Source: Bacteroidota bacterium (GTDB lineage: Bacteria > Bacteroidota > Bacteroidia > Bacteroidales > JAAUTT01). Taken from it: a stretch of DNA of 64,000 bases. The notes beneath the pieces are model-generated. The model had not been told where the DNA came from, did not search any database, and was given only the letters and a program-made list of their open reading frames with translations. Within the stretch, counting starts at the first letter, position 1. Each line of letters opens with the position of its first letter. Location of the stretch: NCBI GenBank assembly GCA_023429135.1, contig JAEYWD010000027.1:62001-126000 (forward strand), read 5' to 3'. This document shows positions 18,823 through 28,665 of this stretch, piece by piece. Made by a program: the position numbers and the translations under genes.

Positions 18823-19764
18823 ATGAGTAAAATTACAGTGATTGGGGCTGGTAACGTAGGAGCAACCTGCGCAAATGTGATGGCCCAAAAAGAATTGGCC
18901 AGCGAAATAGTGTTGCTCGATATTAAAGAAGGTGTTGCCGAAGGTAAAGCTCTTGATATGATGCAGACTGCAACATTATTGGGTTTCGACACACGCGTTA
19001 CCGGTGTTACCAACGATTATTCCAAAACTGCAAATTCCGATGTAGTTGTTATCACTTCTGGTATTCCACGTAAACCTGGTATGACCCGTGAAGAGTTAAT
19101 TGGTATCAATGCAGGTATTGTAAAGGACGTTGCTCAAAACGTTCTGAAATATTCTCCAAATGCTATTTTGGTTGTAATAAGCAACCCTATGGATACCATG
19201 ACCTACCTTGCGCTTAAAGCTACTGGTTTACCTAAAAACCGCGTTATAGGTATGGGCGGTATTCTCGACAGTTCACGTTTCAAATGCTACCTGAGCCTTG
19301 CTCTTAATGCACCTGCCAGCGATATCAGCGGAGTTGTAATTGGCGGTCATGGCGACACTACCATGATTCCTCTTGCCCGTTTCGCAAACTATAACGGTGT
19401 TCCTGTTTCGACATTACTTGATACCGAAGCTTTTAACAAAGTTGTTGCCGACACTATGGTTGGTGGCGCCACTTTAACCAAATTCTTAGGTACTTCGGCT
19501 TGGTACGCACCAGGTGCTTCCGGAGCTGCTCTTGTGGAAGCTATTGTTCGCGACGAGAAAAAAGTTTATCCTTGCTGCGTTTCGCTCGACGGAGAATATG
19601 GTCAGAACGACATTTGCCTTGGTGTTCCGGTTGTTATTGGCCGTAACGGTTGGGAAAAAATTGTTGACTACAAACTCAACAGCGACGAACAGGCTACTTT
19701 TAACAAAAGTGCAGAGGCTGTTCGCAGCATGAATGTTGTATTGAAAGAAATGAATTTATTATAA
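18823..19764 (+). CDS. mdh: Malate dehydrogenase
   Basis: 313 residues, LDH-like malate dehydrogenase, interconverting malate and oxaloacetate with NAD. The start is taken at the ATG at 18823 (a TTG two codons earlier is less likely). Signatures: the Rossmann loop VIGAGNVGATCA, catalytic-loop arginines in SGIPRKPGMTREEL, SNPMDTMTYLALKATGLPKNRV, MGGILDSSRF, and the catalytic histidine in GGHGDTTMIPL. Followed by a clear terminator. Confidence 0.97.
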   Translation: MSKITVIGAGNVGATCANVMAQKELASEIVLLDIKEGVAEGKALDMMQTATLLGFDTRVTGVTNDYSKTANSDVVVITSGIPRKPGMTREELIGINAGIVKDVAQNVLKYSPNAILVVISNPMDTMTYLALKATGLPKNRVIGMGGILDSSRFKCYLSLALNAPASDISGVVIGGHGDTTMIPLARFANYNGVPVSTLLDTEAFNKVVADTMVGGATLTKFLGTSAWYAPGASGAALVEAIVRDEKKVYPCCVSLDGEYGQNDICLGVPVVIGRNGWEKIVDYKLNSDEQATFNKSAEAVRSMNVVLKEMNLL

Positions 19765-19783
19765 TTCAATAACGCAAACAAAG

Positions 19784-19817
19784 AAAAGCTGGAGATTTTC
19801 TCCGGCTTTTTTTATTT
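19784..19817 (+). terminator. Rho-independent terminator of mdh
   Basis: AAAAGCTGGAG and CTCCGGCTTTT pair over 11 bp (one U-G) around a 5-base loop, with seven T residues in a row at the 3' side. Confidence 0.9.
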
Positions 19818-19870
19818 TTCGTTATGGACAAAATATAGCCTAATTGTTTAGATATAAAATAAGGACCTGA

Positions 19871-20320
19871 ATGGCAAAAATTAAAATCCCCCTTGAAATA
19901 GTCGAAATAGATCGTGGCAGTTATCATATCTTCATTTCAACCATTATAAACGATGTAAAACGAGATATTATCATAGACACAGGAGCTTCAAGAACAGTCT
20001 TCGACAAGGAAAACATCTCAGCACACCCGATTGATATCGATTATGATGAAATTATATCTTCCGGTTTAGGACCAGGTAAAATTGACACTTTGGCCGGAGT
20101 TCTGAAAAACTTCACTATTGGAAATCATACATGGAAAAAAGTCAATGCCATTTTTATGGATCTTAGCCATATTAACGAGCTCTACCAAAAAATGAGCGAC
20201 AAAAGAATTACAGGTTTAATTGGAGGCGACTTCCTGTTTGCTACAAAAGCGAGGATAGATTATCTTAAAAAAGAGATTATTTTCACTATTGATACGCGTA
20301 AAAAGAACCTGTTCGACTGA
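19871..20320 (+). CDS. Retropepsin-like aspartic protease domain protein
   Basis: 149 residues, one domain of clan AA (retropepsin-like). The catalytic signature IIIDTGASRTVFD has D36-T-G38 and is preceded by a strand pair; the flap-like region (about 55-75) and GLIGGDFLF (about 115-124) correspond to the second conserved motif. No signal peptide. Such proteins act as dimers. The gene ends 2 bp from the convergent antiporter gene. Substrate unknown. Confidence 0.85.
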   Translation: MAKIKIPLEIVEIDRGSYHIFISTIINDVKRDIIIDTGASRTVFDKENISAHPIDIDYDEIISSGLGPGKIDTLAGVLKNFTIGNHTWKKVNAIFMDLSHINELYQKMSDKRITGLIGGDFLFATKARIDYLKKEIIFTIDTRKKNLFD

Positions 20321-20322
20321 GG

Positions 20323-22551
20323 TTACACAGGATCGCCTGTAAATTCTTTGAATAAAAGTTGAATTCTACGTTCATTACCTACAATCCAAACCTTGTCATT
20401 CATCTCAAATACATAATCCGATTCAGGATTTAAAATACGCCGTCCGTTTCGTTCAATTCCAACAACGAGCCCCTGGGTGCGCTCCCTTATTTTCGACTGA
20501 CGAATGGAAGTGTTTAGCAAACTTGAATTCGGTCCAATTGTTAAATGATGTAGCGATACATTCTTGTGTTTTGCATCAGAGCCCTTAAATGCATTGTTGT
20601 ACGAATCGAGGTAAAATTTAAACTTCTGAAGCTGCTCATCGGTTCCAATTACCGAAAGTTTATCGTATGGGTAAAGATAATTATCGCGATTGGGGACGTT
20701 AATCACATAATCGCCCCTTTCTATAACTACTATATTTACTCCAAATTCCTCCCGGATTCGCGAATCCATTAATGTACGCCCAATATATGGCGACTGTTCG
20801 TTCAACTGAAAAGTGGTAATATGTGAGTCCCAGGGTGTAAGTATCTTTTTAGCACTGTCGGGGCTTTCACGTTCGTTATAATTGACCAGGAACCTGTTTT
20901 CGATTTTCCCATAAAAGGCTTTGATCCTACCTGAAAAAACTAACAGAATTATGCAGGTGACCGAAATACCTGCCAAAGCCACACCAGGAGAAAATAATCT
21001 GTAAAATAAAAAACCTACATATAAAACAGCGAGTGCGACCCTGGACGATAACAACAACACCAGTGGTCCCCTGAATGAAGTTTTTAACCATACATTCGCG
21101 TATGCCTGACGGTGAGTTCTGCGAAAAGCCAGCGCCCATAAAAAAGGAGTGAGAATCACAAGAGTTATGATTAAACTTACAACAGGACTCCATCCCAATC
21201 GAGCAAAAAATGGCGATAAATAGTTGGTACTTATAAGAATAATAGAAATAATTATAACCGAAAAAATAACAACATTGATAAGATAAAACCGCAGAATATG
21301 TCTCCAATCGCTTAATTCGGCCATATTTTGTGTACCGGCACTATATTTATCCAGTGATACTTTCCACTTCTTGGGAAGCGTTTCGACTACAAAATTATAG
21401 AAGGGCACCGAATACCTGATCATATATGGTGTTGTAAATGTTGTAACCACTGATACAGCCACAGCTAGCGGATAAAGCAGTTCGTTTGTTACTTTGAGCG
21501 TTAAACCTAGGGTTGCGATAATAAAAGAGAACTCCCCGATTTGCGAGAGACTCATACCCGACTGAATAGCAATTTTTAAAGGCTGACCGGATGCCAGAGC
21601 CCCAGCAGCCACAAAAATGGGTTTGCCTACAAGAAGAACCAATACTGCTCCCAGAATAATGTATGCATGATCAAGCAAAACCCTGGGATCGATAAGCATG
21701 CCAACCGAAACAAAGAAAATGGATGCAAAAAGATTCTTAACCGATTTGGTAATATGTTCAATCTTTTCAGCTTTAGTGGTTTCGGCAAGAATGGAGCCCA
21801 TGATAAAAGCACCGAGAGCAGGGGAAAATCCTGCCAAAGAAGCCAGGACAACCATCAACAAACATAATGCTATTGAAATTATGAGTAAAGTTTCTTCGTT
21901 GATAAGTGTATTTATTCTTTTCAGTAAACTGGGTAAAAAAAAGATCCCGGAGACAAACCAGAGAATAAGAAAAAAAGCTAGCTTCAGAACCGACATCACC
22001 ATTTCAACACCCGAAAAAGTCTGACTAACAGCAACGGTCGATAGCAACACCATCAATAAAACCGCTACCAGATCTTCAATAACAAGAACTCCAGTAACAA
22101 CACCGGCAAATTTCTGATCTTTCACACCTAACTCATCAAATGCCCTGATAATTATAGTTGTAGAGGCTATCGCAAGTATCCCTCCAAGGAAAAGACTGTT
22201 CATATTATTCCAGCCCAATATCCTTCCCAGGCTATATCCGAGAAGCATTGTAAAACTAACTTCTATAATGGCTGTAATTGTAGCAACTCCACCGATTTTC
22301 ATCAGCCTTTTAAAACTGAATTCAAGTCCCAGGCTAAACAATAGAAATATAACACCTATATCGGCCCAGGTTTTAATAGCATCCACATCAACAATGGTAG
22401 GAAATAACTTAAAGTTTGGACCAACCAGAAAGCCGGCAATAATGTATCCCAGCACAATAGGTTGTTTCAATTTCTTAAAAACCAGTGAAACAAAAGCTGC
22501 AGCAGCCAGGATAAGCGCTAAATCTACAATAAGTTCCGGAATGTGCACCAT
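20323..22551 (-). CDS. Kef/CPA2-type cation:proton antiporter with two RCK_C domains
   Basis: 742 residues. The N-terminal antiporter domain (about 5-385) has 12-13 membrane segments with FLLFSLGLEFSFKRL and ALGAFIMGSILAET. A further cluster of membrane segments lies at about 420-540. The cytoplasmic C terminus has two TrkA_C (RCK_C) modules: about 575-655 and about 660-740 (LVVGIERNGRRILNPESDYVF). No Rossmann TrkA_N domain is visible between them. It probably exchanges K+ or Na+ for H+, gated by a ligand binding at the RCK_C modules. Confidence 0.88.
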   Translation of the reverse strand: MVHIPELIVDLALILAAAAFVSLVFKKLKQPIVLGYIIAGFLVGPNFKLFPTIVDVDAIKTWADIGVIFLLFSLGLEFSFKRLMKIGGVATITAIIEVSFTMLLGYSLGRILGWNNMNSLFLGGILAIASTTIIIRAFDELGVKDQKFAGVVTGVLVIEDLVAVLLMVLLSTVAVSQTFSGVEMVMSVLKLAFFLILWFVSGIFFLPSLLKRINTLINEETLLIISIALCLLMVVLASLAGFSPALGAFIMGSILAETTKAEKIEHITKSVKNLFASIFFVSVGMLIDPRVLLDHAYIILGAVLVLLVGKPIFVAAGALASGQPLKIAIQSGMSLSQIGEFSFIIATLGLTLKVTNELLYPLAVAVSVVTTFTTPYMIRYSVPFYNFVVETLPKKWKVSLDKYSAGTQNMAELSDWRHILRFYLINVVIFSVIIISIILISTNYLSPFFARLGWSPVVSLIITLVILTPFLWALAFRRTHRQAYANVWLKTSFRGPLVLLLSSRVALAVLYVGFLFYRLFSPGVALAGISVTCIILLVFSGRIKAFYGKIENRFLVNYNERESPDSAKKILTPWDSHITTFQLNEQSPYIGRTLMDSRIREEFGVNIVVIERGDYVINVPNRDNYLYPYDKLSVIGTDEQLQKFKFYLDSYNNAFKGSDAKHKNVSLHHLTIGPNSSLLNTSIRQSKIRERTQGLVVGIERNGRRILNPESDYVFEMNDKVWIVGNERRIQLLFKEFTGDPV

Positions 22552-22727
22552 ATAATCATCACAATTGATTAGCTGGTTATATATGAACTATAACCTCCAA
22601 ACTAAAATACTAAAAAATCCGACTGTGAAAAAGAAAAAATAAAATGCTGGTATTATTCCATTTCCGAAAAGATTTAAAATGATGCAGCTTAAAATATTAG
22701 ATACACAGATTTAAAGCACTTTTCATC

Positions 22728-24110
22728 CTAATTTTTGGTCTGTTCCCCCTGGGTAGAATAAAATACTTTGTATTCCCATGGCTTAAGGACCATTCGTGCA
22801 TTGGATTTCAATATTTCCTGTTTCCCTGAGAACAGATCATTATAATTTCCAATGAATTTATTGCCTTTAAGTTTAATGCTCTGTTCTTTTGAAGTAAGAT
22901 TTACTACTGTAAAAATCCGATCGTTCCCAGCTTCTCTTGTAAAAGCATATACTGAAGTATCTTTACCGGTGTAAACACGGGTCATCTCTCCGCCTACGGA
23001 ACCATTAAACAAGGCTTTATTATTCTTTCGCAGCCAAATAAGCTTTTTATAAAATTCTGTCATTTCGCTTTTCTTCCAGTCGATTGAATCTTTCTCAAAG
23101 AACTTTAACCGGCGGTTAAAACCAACTTCCTGTCCGTTATACATCATCATAATGCCCGGAACTGTGGCAGCAAGGACAGCAAATGTTTTTGCCCCTGCTC
23201 CCATTCTTTCATATTCGGTTCCTGCCCACGAATTTTCGTCATGATTCGATGTAAATTGCATCAGGTAAGAGTCGGCAGGATAAATGCTGTCTACCATTGC
23301 AAAGTGCTTTTCGATGGCATTGGCGTTCTTTTTCCCTTTAGCAATATCGTTCATTAAATGATGAAACTTCCAGTCGTAAGTAATGTCGAAGGCTTTTTCG
23401 TGCAAAAAAGGTTGTTCCGACTCGCCAAGGAAAAGTATTTTTTTAACCTTATCAAGCTCTGCGCGAGCGGTATTCCAAAAATCCACCGGAACCATGTGGG
23501 CAACATCACAACGAAAACCATCAATATTTGTCTCGGTCAGCCACCATTTCATCACATTGATCATATATTTCCTGAGTTCGGGATTTTTATATTCAAATTG
23601 AACAACATCTGTCCAATCGAAAGGAGAAACCATTTTGCCGCTGGCGTCAGTCTTATAATAATCAGGATGGGTGTAGATAAGGTTGTTATCCCATGAGGAA
23701 TGATTAGGCACCCAGTCGATAATGACCTTTAAGCCCATATCGTGTATTTTATTAACGAGATGCTTAAAATCCGCCAAGGTTCCAAACTCAGGATTAACGG
23801 CCATATAATCCTTCACTGAGTAGTAACTGCCCAACGGTTCCTTACGATTTTTTTCTCCAATGGGATGAATGGGCATTAACCAAATTACTTCTACGCCTAA
23901 ACCCTTTATTCTTGGTAGATCTTTTTCAAATGCTGTAAAGGTGCCCTCTTTAGAATACTGTCGGATGTTCACTTCGTAGATTACCGAATTCCTCGACCAT
24001 TCCGGGTGAACTACTTCAGAAACCGTTTTTCCGGCAGGTTCTAACTTAGGTAACGAACTGAAAAATAAACTTGATGTGATAAATAAAGCAAGTAAAATAT
24101 ATGTTTTCAT
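22728..24110 (-). CDS. Alpha-amylase-family glycoside hydrolase, secreted
   Basis: 460 residues with an N-terminal signal (about 1-22). GH13 conserved regions are visible: DWVPNHSS (region I), GFRCDVAHM with nucleophile D202 (region II), LFLGESE with acid/base E230 (region III), and FTSNHDENS with D291 (region IV). A C-terminal beta-domain (about 380-455) follows. Acts on alpha-glucans in the periplasm or outside the cell. It is not in a sus-type locus here (no SusC/D genes in view). Confidence 0.93.
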   Translation of the reverse strand: MKTYILLALFITSSLFFSSLPKLEPAGKTVSEVVHPEWSRNSVIYEVNIRQYSKEGTFTAFEKDLPRIKGLGVEVIWLMPIHPIGEKNRKEPLGSYYSVKDYMAVNPEFGTLADFKHLVNKIHDMGLKVIIDWVPNHSSWDNNLIYTHPDYYKTDASGKMVSPFDWTDVVQFEYKNPELRKYMINVMKWWLTETNIDGFRCDVAHMVPVDFWNTARAELDKVKKILFLGESEQPFLHEKAFDITYDWKFHHLMNDIAKGKKNANAIEKHFAMVDSIYPADSYLMQFTSNHDENSWAGTEYERMGAGAKTFAVLAATVPGIMMMYNGQEVGFNRRLKFFEKDSIDWKKSEMTEFYKKLIWLRKNNKALFNGSVGGEMTRVYTGKDTSVYAFTREAGNDRIFTVVNLTSKEQSIKLKGNKFIGNYNDLFSGKQEILKSNARMVLKPWEYKVFYSTQGEQTKN

Positions 24111-24190
24111 GGGAGTTTATGATTAATGCTTTTTATGATGGAGAACTGCAATTTAAAAAATAAAATTTTAGGACCGAAGGTTTTAAGCAA

Positions 24191-24218
24191 TAAAAAAGGC
24201 CGGCAAAACCGACCTTTT
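24191..24218 (-). terminator. Terminator of the DUF4251 gene
   Basis: On the minus strand AAAAGGTCGG and CCGGCCTTTT form a 10-bp stem (one U-G) with a 5-base loop and continue into a T-run (TTTTTTA). It lies 17 bp after the stop codon of the DUF4251 gene. Confidence 0.85.
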
Positions 24219-24235
24219 CTCTTCTGTAAATTATT

Positions 24236-24787
24236 TTAATAACTTGTTCTACCCTGGAAGGTGATGGTTTCTTCAAGAGAAACGATATCCCCATCCCAAA
24301 CAAGTTTTCCGGGATATAGTCCTGACAAGGTGGCCCGGGCACTACCATCAGCGGCTACCATCATAAAAACATCATAATTACCAATGTTTGTATTAACATT
24401 CATTCTCACATCGTAGGTTTTCCGCTTTTCATTTTTACTTACCTCATATTTCGAAATAATACCCTCTGCGGTGGTACCTCCCACGCCGTTTCGTCCAATT
24501 CCGCTGTTTCGGCCAATCTGGAGAACAGCATTGTTGGAATCGACCATTATAAAATTCAATGTATTGGGTACAATCACCCTGTTTCCGCGCTGATTATCGA
24601 GATAATCAGCTTCCAGCACGAATTTCATGCTGTCGAGTAGTTCACCTGTTCTGATATATTTTTGTTCTTCTTGTGCCTTACGATCCTGTTTTTTCTTTTC
24701 CTTCAGGCTTTGTTTATCATCCTGAGCCTGAAGTGAAACAACTCCGACCAAGAAGAATGCTGCAATAAATATTATTAAACGTTTCAT
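24236..24787 (-). CDS. DUF4251 domain protein, exported
   Basis: 183 residues. Signal peptide (about 1-21, IIFIAAFFLVGVVSLQAQ), a lysine-rich linker (about 22-45), then the DUF4251 beta-barrel domain (residues 50-183, ending SLEETITFQGRTSY). The family is confined mostly to Bacteroidota and has no known function. A monocistronic gene with its own terminator. The leader (24788-25026) is shared with the divergent tpx gene. Confidence 0.8.
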   Translation of the reverse strand: MKRLIIFIAAFFLVGVVSLQAQDDKQSLKEKKKQDRKAQEEQKYIRTGELLDSMKFVLEADYLDNQRGNRVIVPNTLNFIMVDSNNAVLQIGRNSGIGRNGVGGTTAEGIISKYEVSKNEKRKTYDVRMNVNTNIGNYDVFMMVAADGSARATLSGLYPGKLVWDGDIVSLEETITFQGRTSY

Positions 24788-25026
24788 ATGTCTGGAGTTT
24801 TAATTGTTTTAAGGTTGTAACTCAAATTACATACCGTATATTAGAGAAAATTTTGCGTTTTAAGTTTCTTTAACAATTTGATATAAAGTTAGAATGAGAA
24901 GATTTAAAATGGAACTGGCTGAAACAGTTTCAACCCGAGACGCCCTTATTTAAATGAAGCTTTGAACCTTTTTCCTGAAACAATGTTTAAGAATTAATAT
25001 AAAATACTTTTAAACTTATTTAGAAT

Positions 25027-25527
25027 ATGGCTAAAATTACATTCAAGGGTAATGTTATCAATACTTCAGGAGATTTACCCAAAACCGGCAATGCTGCACC
25101 CGAATTTACGCTTACCAAAACCGACCTTGCTGATGTTACACTCGCTGACTTTAAAGGAAAAAATGTAATACTTAACATTTTCCCAAGTCTCGATACCAGT
25201 GTTTGTGCTGCATCTGTCCGTAAGTTTAATGCCGAAGCCGAAAAAATTAACAACACGGTTGTGTTATGTGTATCGCGCGATTTGCCTTTTGCCCATAACC
25301 GCTTTTGCACTGTTGAAGGTTTAAAAAATGTGATTCCATTATCGGAACTCCGTAACAGCAGTTTTGGAAAAGACTATGGAGTAACCATTACAAATGGTCC
25401 GCTGGAAGGCTTATTCAGCAGAGCAATTGTTGTAGTAGATCCTGCAGGTAAGGTTGTGTACACCGAACAGGTACCCGAAATTGCTCAGGAACCCGATTAC
25501 GAAAAAGCTTTAAAATCGATTGCATAG
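25027..25527 (+). CDS. tpx: Thiol peroxidase (2-Cys peroxiredoxin, Tpx type)
   Basis: 166 residues. Reduces lipid and hydrogen peroxides using thioredoxin. The peroxidatic Cys60 lies in FPSLDTSVCAAS and the resolving Cys94 in NRFCTVEGL, the same spacing as E. coli Tpx Cys61/Cys95. The typical N terminus (MAKITFKGN) and P...FTL strand are present. A terminator-like hairpin follows at 25548. Confidence 0.96.
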   Translation: MAKITFKGNVINTSGDLPKTGNAAPEFTLTKTDLADVTLADFKGKNVILNIFPSLDTSVCAASVRKFNAEAEKINNTVVLCVSRDLPFAHNRFCTVEGLKNVIPLSELRNSSFGKDYGVTITNGPLEGLFSRAIVVVDPAGKVVYTEQVPEIAQEPDYEKALKSIA

Positions 25528-25547
25528 TTAATATTAGTTGTTGTTCG

Positions 25548-25586
25548 CAAGCAGTTATTCTCCGGAATTAACTGCTTGTTTTGTTT
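25548..25586 (+). terminator. Terminator of tpx
   Basis: CAAGCAGTTA (25548-25557) and TAACTGCTTG (25569-25578) form a perfect 10-bp stem; the downstream sequence is TTTTGTTTT. Confidence 0.85.
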
Positions 25587-25623
25587 TGGGCAATTGCTAT
25601 ATTGCCGGTAAATATAGCAACCC

Positions 25624-26229
25624 ATGAAAAAAGCAATTATAACTTTTATATCGCTTCTGATATTCGGCGTTACATTCTCACAGAATATTGATATTCAACT
25701 ATTAAAACACATTAACCTTAACCGTAATGTTAGCCTCGACCCATCCATGAGGCTTTTAAGCAATACCACCACCGAAATCTGCATTGGCCTGCCGGTAGCA
25801 ATGACCGCATATTCATTCCTTAAAAAGGATTCACTGAACTTTCGGAAATCGGCCGTAATTTGTGCAACGGTTGTTACCTCTGCAGCAGTAACCTATATTC
25901 TGAAGCATGCCATAAACAGAGATAGGCCTTTCGTAAGATACCCTTCCATCGATCAGGCTATATCGGTCTCCAGTGCTTCTTTTCCTTCGGGCCATACGAG
26001 CAATTCTTTCGCTCTTGCAACATCGTTAAGTTTAGCATATCCCAAGTGGTATGTAATTGCACCATCTTACCTTTGGGCATCCTCGGTTGTATACTCCAGG
26101 CTACATCTGGGAGTTCATTACCCGAGTGATATTCTTGGAGGCGTGATAATCGGTGTGGGATCGGCTTACCTGAACCATAAACTCAATAAACTTCTGGCTA
26201 ATCGCAGGCTAGCTCAAAAGATATTTTAG
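25624..26229 (+). CDS. PAP2-family phosphatase, exported
   Basis: 201 residues with a signal peptide (about 1-20). The three phosphatase motifs are complete: K94-x6-R101-P, P121-S-G-H124, and S158-R159-x5-H165-x3-D169. Members hydrolyse lipid phosphates or undecaprenyl pyrophosphate on the periplasmic face. The N-terminal region (about 25-50) is soluble and the remainder has several hydrophobic segments. Single gene. Confidence 0.93.
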   Translation: MKKAIITFISLLIFGVTFSQNIDIQLLKHINLNRNVSLDPSMRLLSNTTTEICIGLPVAMTAYSFLKKDSLNFRKSAVICATVVTSAAVTYILKHAINRDRPFVRYPSIDQAISVSSASFPSGHTSNSFALATSLSLAYPKWYVIAPSYLWASSVVYSRLHLGVHYPSDILGGVIIGVGSAYLNHKLNKLLANRRLAQKIF

Positions 26230-26338
26230 GAAAAAGGAAATTTAATTTAGAAATATTATAAATTAGACATGTTTTTTTATGCTTAACAATGAACTTAACT
26301 AACTTCGGCCTTTTTAATTCAATAAACATAAAAACCCG

Positions 26339-27178
26339 ATGTTCAAAATTATAAGTAAGGAATTTCTATCCGAATCGGTTTTCAGAATGGAAATTGAGGC
26401 CCCTATGATTGCTACAGCAAGAAAGGCAGGGCATTTCATTATTCTGAGAGTTGACGGGCGGGGCGAAAGAATTCCTTTGACAATTTCGGGAAGCGATCCT
26501 GAAAAAGGTACAATAACCATTATTGTTCAGAAAATAGGATTAAGCACCCTGAAACTTGCACAGCTTAATGCCGGCGATTTTATTCACGATGTGGTAGGCC
26601 CTCTTGGAAATGCAACTCATATTGGCATAACCGGTACAATTTTATGTGCGGGCGGTGGTGTTGGAGTGGCTCCCCTTCTGCCCATAGCACAAGCTTTAAA
26701 ACAGGCCGGCAACCGAGTTGTTAGCGTTCTGGCTGCGCGAAGTAAGGATTTGATCATTCTTGAAAAAGAAATGCGGGAAACATCGGACGAAGTAATTATC
26801 ATGACCGATGATGGTTCTTATGGCGAAAAAGGTTTGGTTACTCACGGAATGGAAATTTTTATTCAAAAGGAAAAAATTCATGAGGCCGTTGTGATTGGCC
26901 CGGCCATTATGATGAAGTTTGCCTCACAACTTACCCGGAAATATAACATCCCAACAATGGCAAGCCTGAATTCCATTATGGTGGATGGAACTGGCATGTG
27001 TGGAGCCTGCAGGGTTACTGTAGGCGGATCAACAAAGTTTGTTTGTGTGGATGGACCTGAATTCGATGCACATCAGGTCGACTTTGATGAACTTTTGTTG
27101 CGATTGGGCGCTTACCGCGATCTGGAACGCAAAGCGATGCTTCAGGGACCTTTCACTTATATTAAACAAGGCTTATGA
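26339..27178 (+). CDS. NfnA/SudB-type FAD/NAD-binding, [2Fe-2S] electron-transfer subunit
   Basis: 279 residues of the ferredoxin reductase/PyrK superfamily. An N-terminal FAD-binding barrel (about 1-95, RIPLTISGSDPE) and a Rossmann NAD domain (about 98-210, ILCAGGGVGVAPLLPIA), then a C-terminal [2Fe-2S] cysteine cluster (GTGMCGACRVTVGG...FVCVDGPEFD). Such proteins pair with a GltD-like subunit as NADH-dependent ferredoxin:NADP+ oxidoreductase (NfnAB) or sulfide dehydrogenase. Its stop overlaps the nfnB start by 4 bp, supporting that pairing. Confidence 0.9.
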   Translation: MFKIISKEFLSESVFRMEIEAPMIATARKAGHFIILRVDGRGERIPLTISGSDPEKGTITIIVQKIGLSTLKLAQLNAGDFIHDVVGPLGNATHIGITGTILCAGGGVGVAPLLPIAQALKQAGNRVVSVLAARSKDLIILEKEMRETSDEVIIMTDDGSYGEKGLVTHGMEIFIQKEKIHEAVVIGPAIMMKFASQLTRKYNIPTMASLNSIMVDGTGMCGACRVTVGGSTKFVCVDGPEFDAHQVDFDELLLRLGAYRDLERKAMLQGPFTYIKQGL

Positions 27179-28659
27179 TTAACCCGGAAACACTATCATT
27201 CGAAAGAAATCAGCCCTGGAGAGAAGAATTGCGTAAAAGCATAAAACAAGCCGACAGGACTAAAATAGAAAAACATAAAATGCCGGAACTAAATCCGGTA
27301 GTGCGTAGTGGCAACATCGAAGAGGTGAACACAGGATTCACCAGCGAAATGGCTGTTGAAGAAGCACGCCGCTGCCTCGATTGTGTTAACCCAACCTGTA
27401 TAGGAGGTTGTCCGGTAAATATCAATATTCCTAAATTTATAAAGAAAATTGAACTCGGCGATTTTGCCGGAGCAGCACAGGTTTTGAAAGAAACAAACAC
27501 TCTCCCTGCTGTTTGCGGACGTGTTTGCCCTCAGGAAGTGCAATGCGAATCGCAATGCTTTTATACTCTCCGGTTAAACAAGCCAGCAGTTGGAATTGGT
27601 AACCTGGAACGATTTGCAGCCGATTTCGAAAGAAACTCCGGTTTAATTTCAGTTCCTGTAATAGAGGAGAAAAACGGAAAAAAAACTGCAATCATTGGTA
27701 GTGGCCCCGCAGGACTGGCAGCCGCTGCCGATCTTGCCAAAATGGGTTACGATGTTACCGTATTTGAGGCATTGCACGAAATTGGCGGTGTTTTAAAATA
27801 CGGAATTCCTGAATTCCGTCTTCCCAACGAAATTGTAGACGTAGAAATTGAAACACTTAAAAAACTGGGTGTTAAATTCGAACCGAACTTTTTGGTAGGA
27901 AGAACGGCAACCATTGATCAACTGAGAGCATTGGGATACCACTCTTTTTTTGTGGGATGCGGAGCCGGACTACCAAACTTTATGAATATTCCGGGGGAAA
28001 ACTATGTAGGTATTTTCTCTTCTAACGAATATCTTACACGAATTAATCTGATGGGAGCTTCGCGCGACGGTTACGACACTCCTGTATTAAGTGGTAAAAA
28101 CGTCGCCGTTATTGGCGGCGGAAATACAGCCATGGACAGCGTGCGTACCGCCAAACGTTTGGGAGCCGAAAGAGCGATGATTATTTACCGCCGCTCCATT
28201 GACGAAATGCCAGCCCGCAAAGAGGAAGTAAAACATGCGCTTGAAGAAGGTATTGAATTTCTGTGCCTGCACAATCCTCTCGAATACCGGGCCGATGCTC
28301 AGGGACGCGTACAGCAGGTTTTGGTACAGAAAATGGATCTTGGAGAACCTGATGCTTCGGGAAGGCGTAAACCAGTGCCCATTGCCGGATCGGAGTTTCT
28401 GATTGACGTGGATACCGTAATTGTTAGTATCGGCGTATCCCCCAATCCTCTTCTTACCAGAAGTTTGCCCGACTTAAAAACAACCAGATGGGGAACATTG
28501 GTTGTGAATGAAGACACATTACAAACAAGTATACCCGACTTATTTGCCGGTGGAGACATAGTAAGAGGGGGAGCAACAGTTATTCTTGCCATGGGCGATG
28601 GGCGTAAAGCTGCTCAGGCAATGCACGAGTATATGAAAAATAATGTATCGGTTAAATAA
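27175..28659 (+). CDS. NfnB/GltD-type NADPH-dependent flavoprotein (bifurcating oxidoreductase large subunit)
   Basis: 494 residues. An N-terminal Fer4 domain with cysteine groups CLDCVNPTCIGGCP (about 63-76) and CGRVCPQEVQCESQC, two Rossmann folds (IIGSGPAGLAAAADLA near 165 and AVIGGGNTAMDSVRTAKRLG near 310), and the C-terminal FAGGDIVRGGATVILAMGDG motif. Length and order match NfnB and homotetrameric glutamate-synthase-like proteins; adjacency to the FAD/[2Fe-2S] gene favours NfnAB. It would balance NADH, NADPH and ferredoxin pools, which suits an anaerobic lifestyle (inference). Confidence 0.92.
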   Translation: MINPETLSFERNQPWREELRKSIKQADRTKIEKHKMPELNPVVRSGNIEEVNTGFTSEMAVEEARRCLDCVNPTCIGGCPVNINIPKFIKKIELGDFAGAAQVLKETNTLPAVCGRVCPQEVQCESQCFYTLRLNKPAVGIGNLERFAADFERNSGLISVPVIEEKNGKKTAIIGSGPAGLAAAADLAKMGYDVTVFEALHEIGGVLKYGIPEFRLPNEIVDVEIETLKKLGVKFEPNFLVGRTATIDQLRALGYHSFFVGCGAGLPNFMNIPGENYVGIFSSNEYLTRINLMGASRDGYDTPVLSGKNVAVIGGGNTAMDSVRTAKRLGAERAMIIYRRSIDEMPARKEEVKHALEEGIEFLCLHNPLEYRADAQGRVQQVLVQKMDLGEPDASGRRKPVPIAGSEFLIDVDTVIVSIGVSPNPLLTRSLPDLKTTRWGTLVVNEDTLQTSIPDLFAGGDIVRGGATVILAMGDGRKAAQAMHEYMKNNVSVK

Positions 28660-28665
28660 ATTGTT

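Noticed and set aside
24133..24348. 71-codon minus-strand frame near the DUF4251 gene
   Set aside because: It overlaps the DUF4251 stop and its terminator and has no recognisable content.
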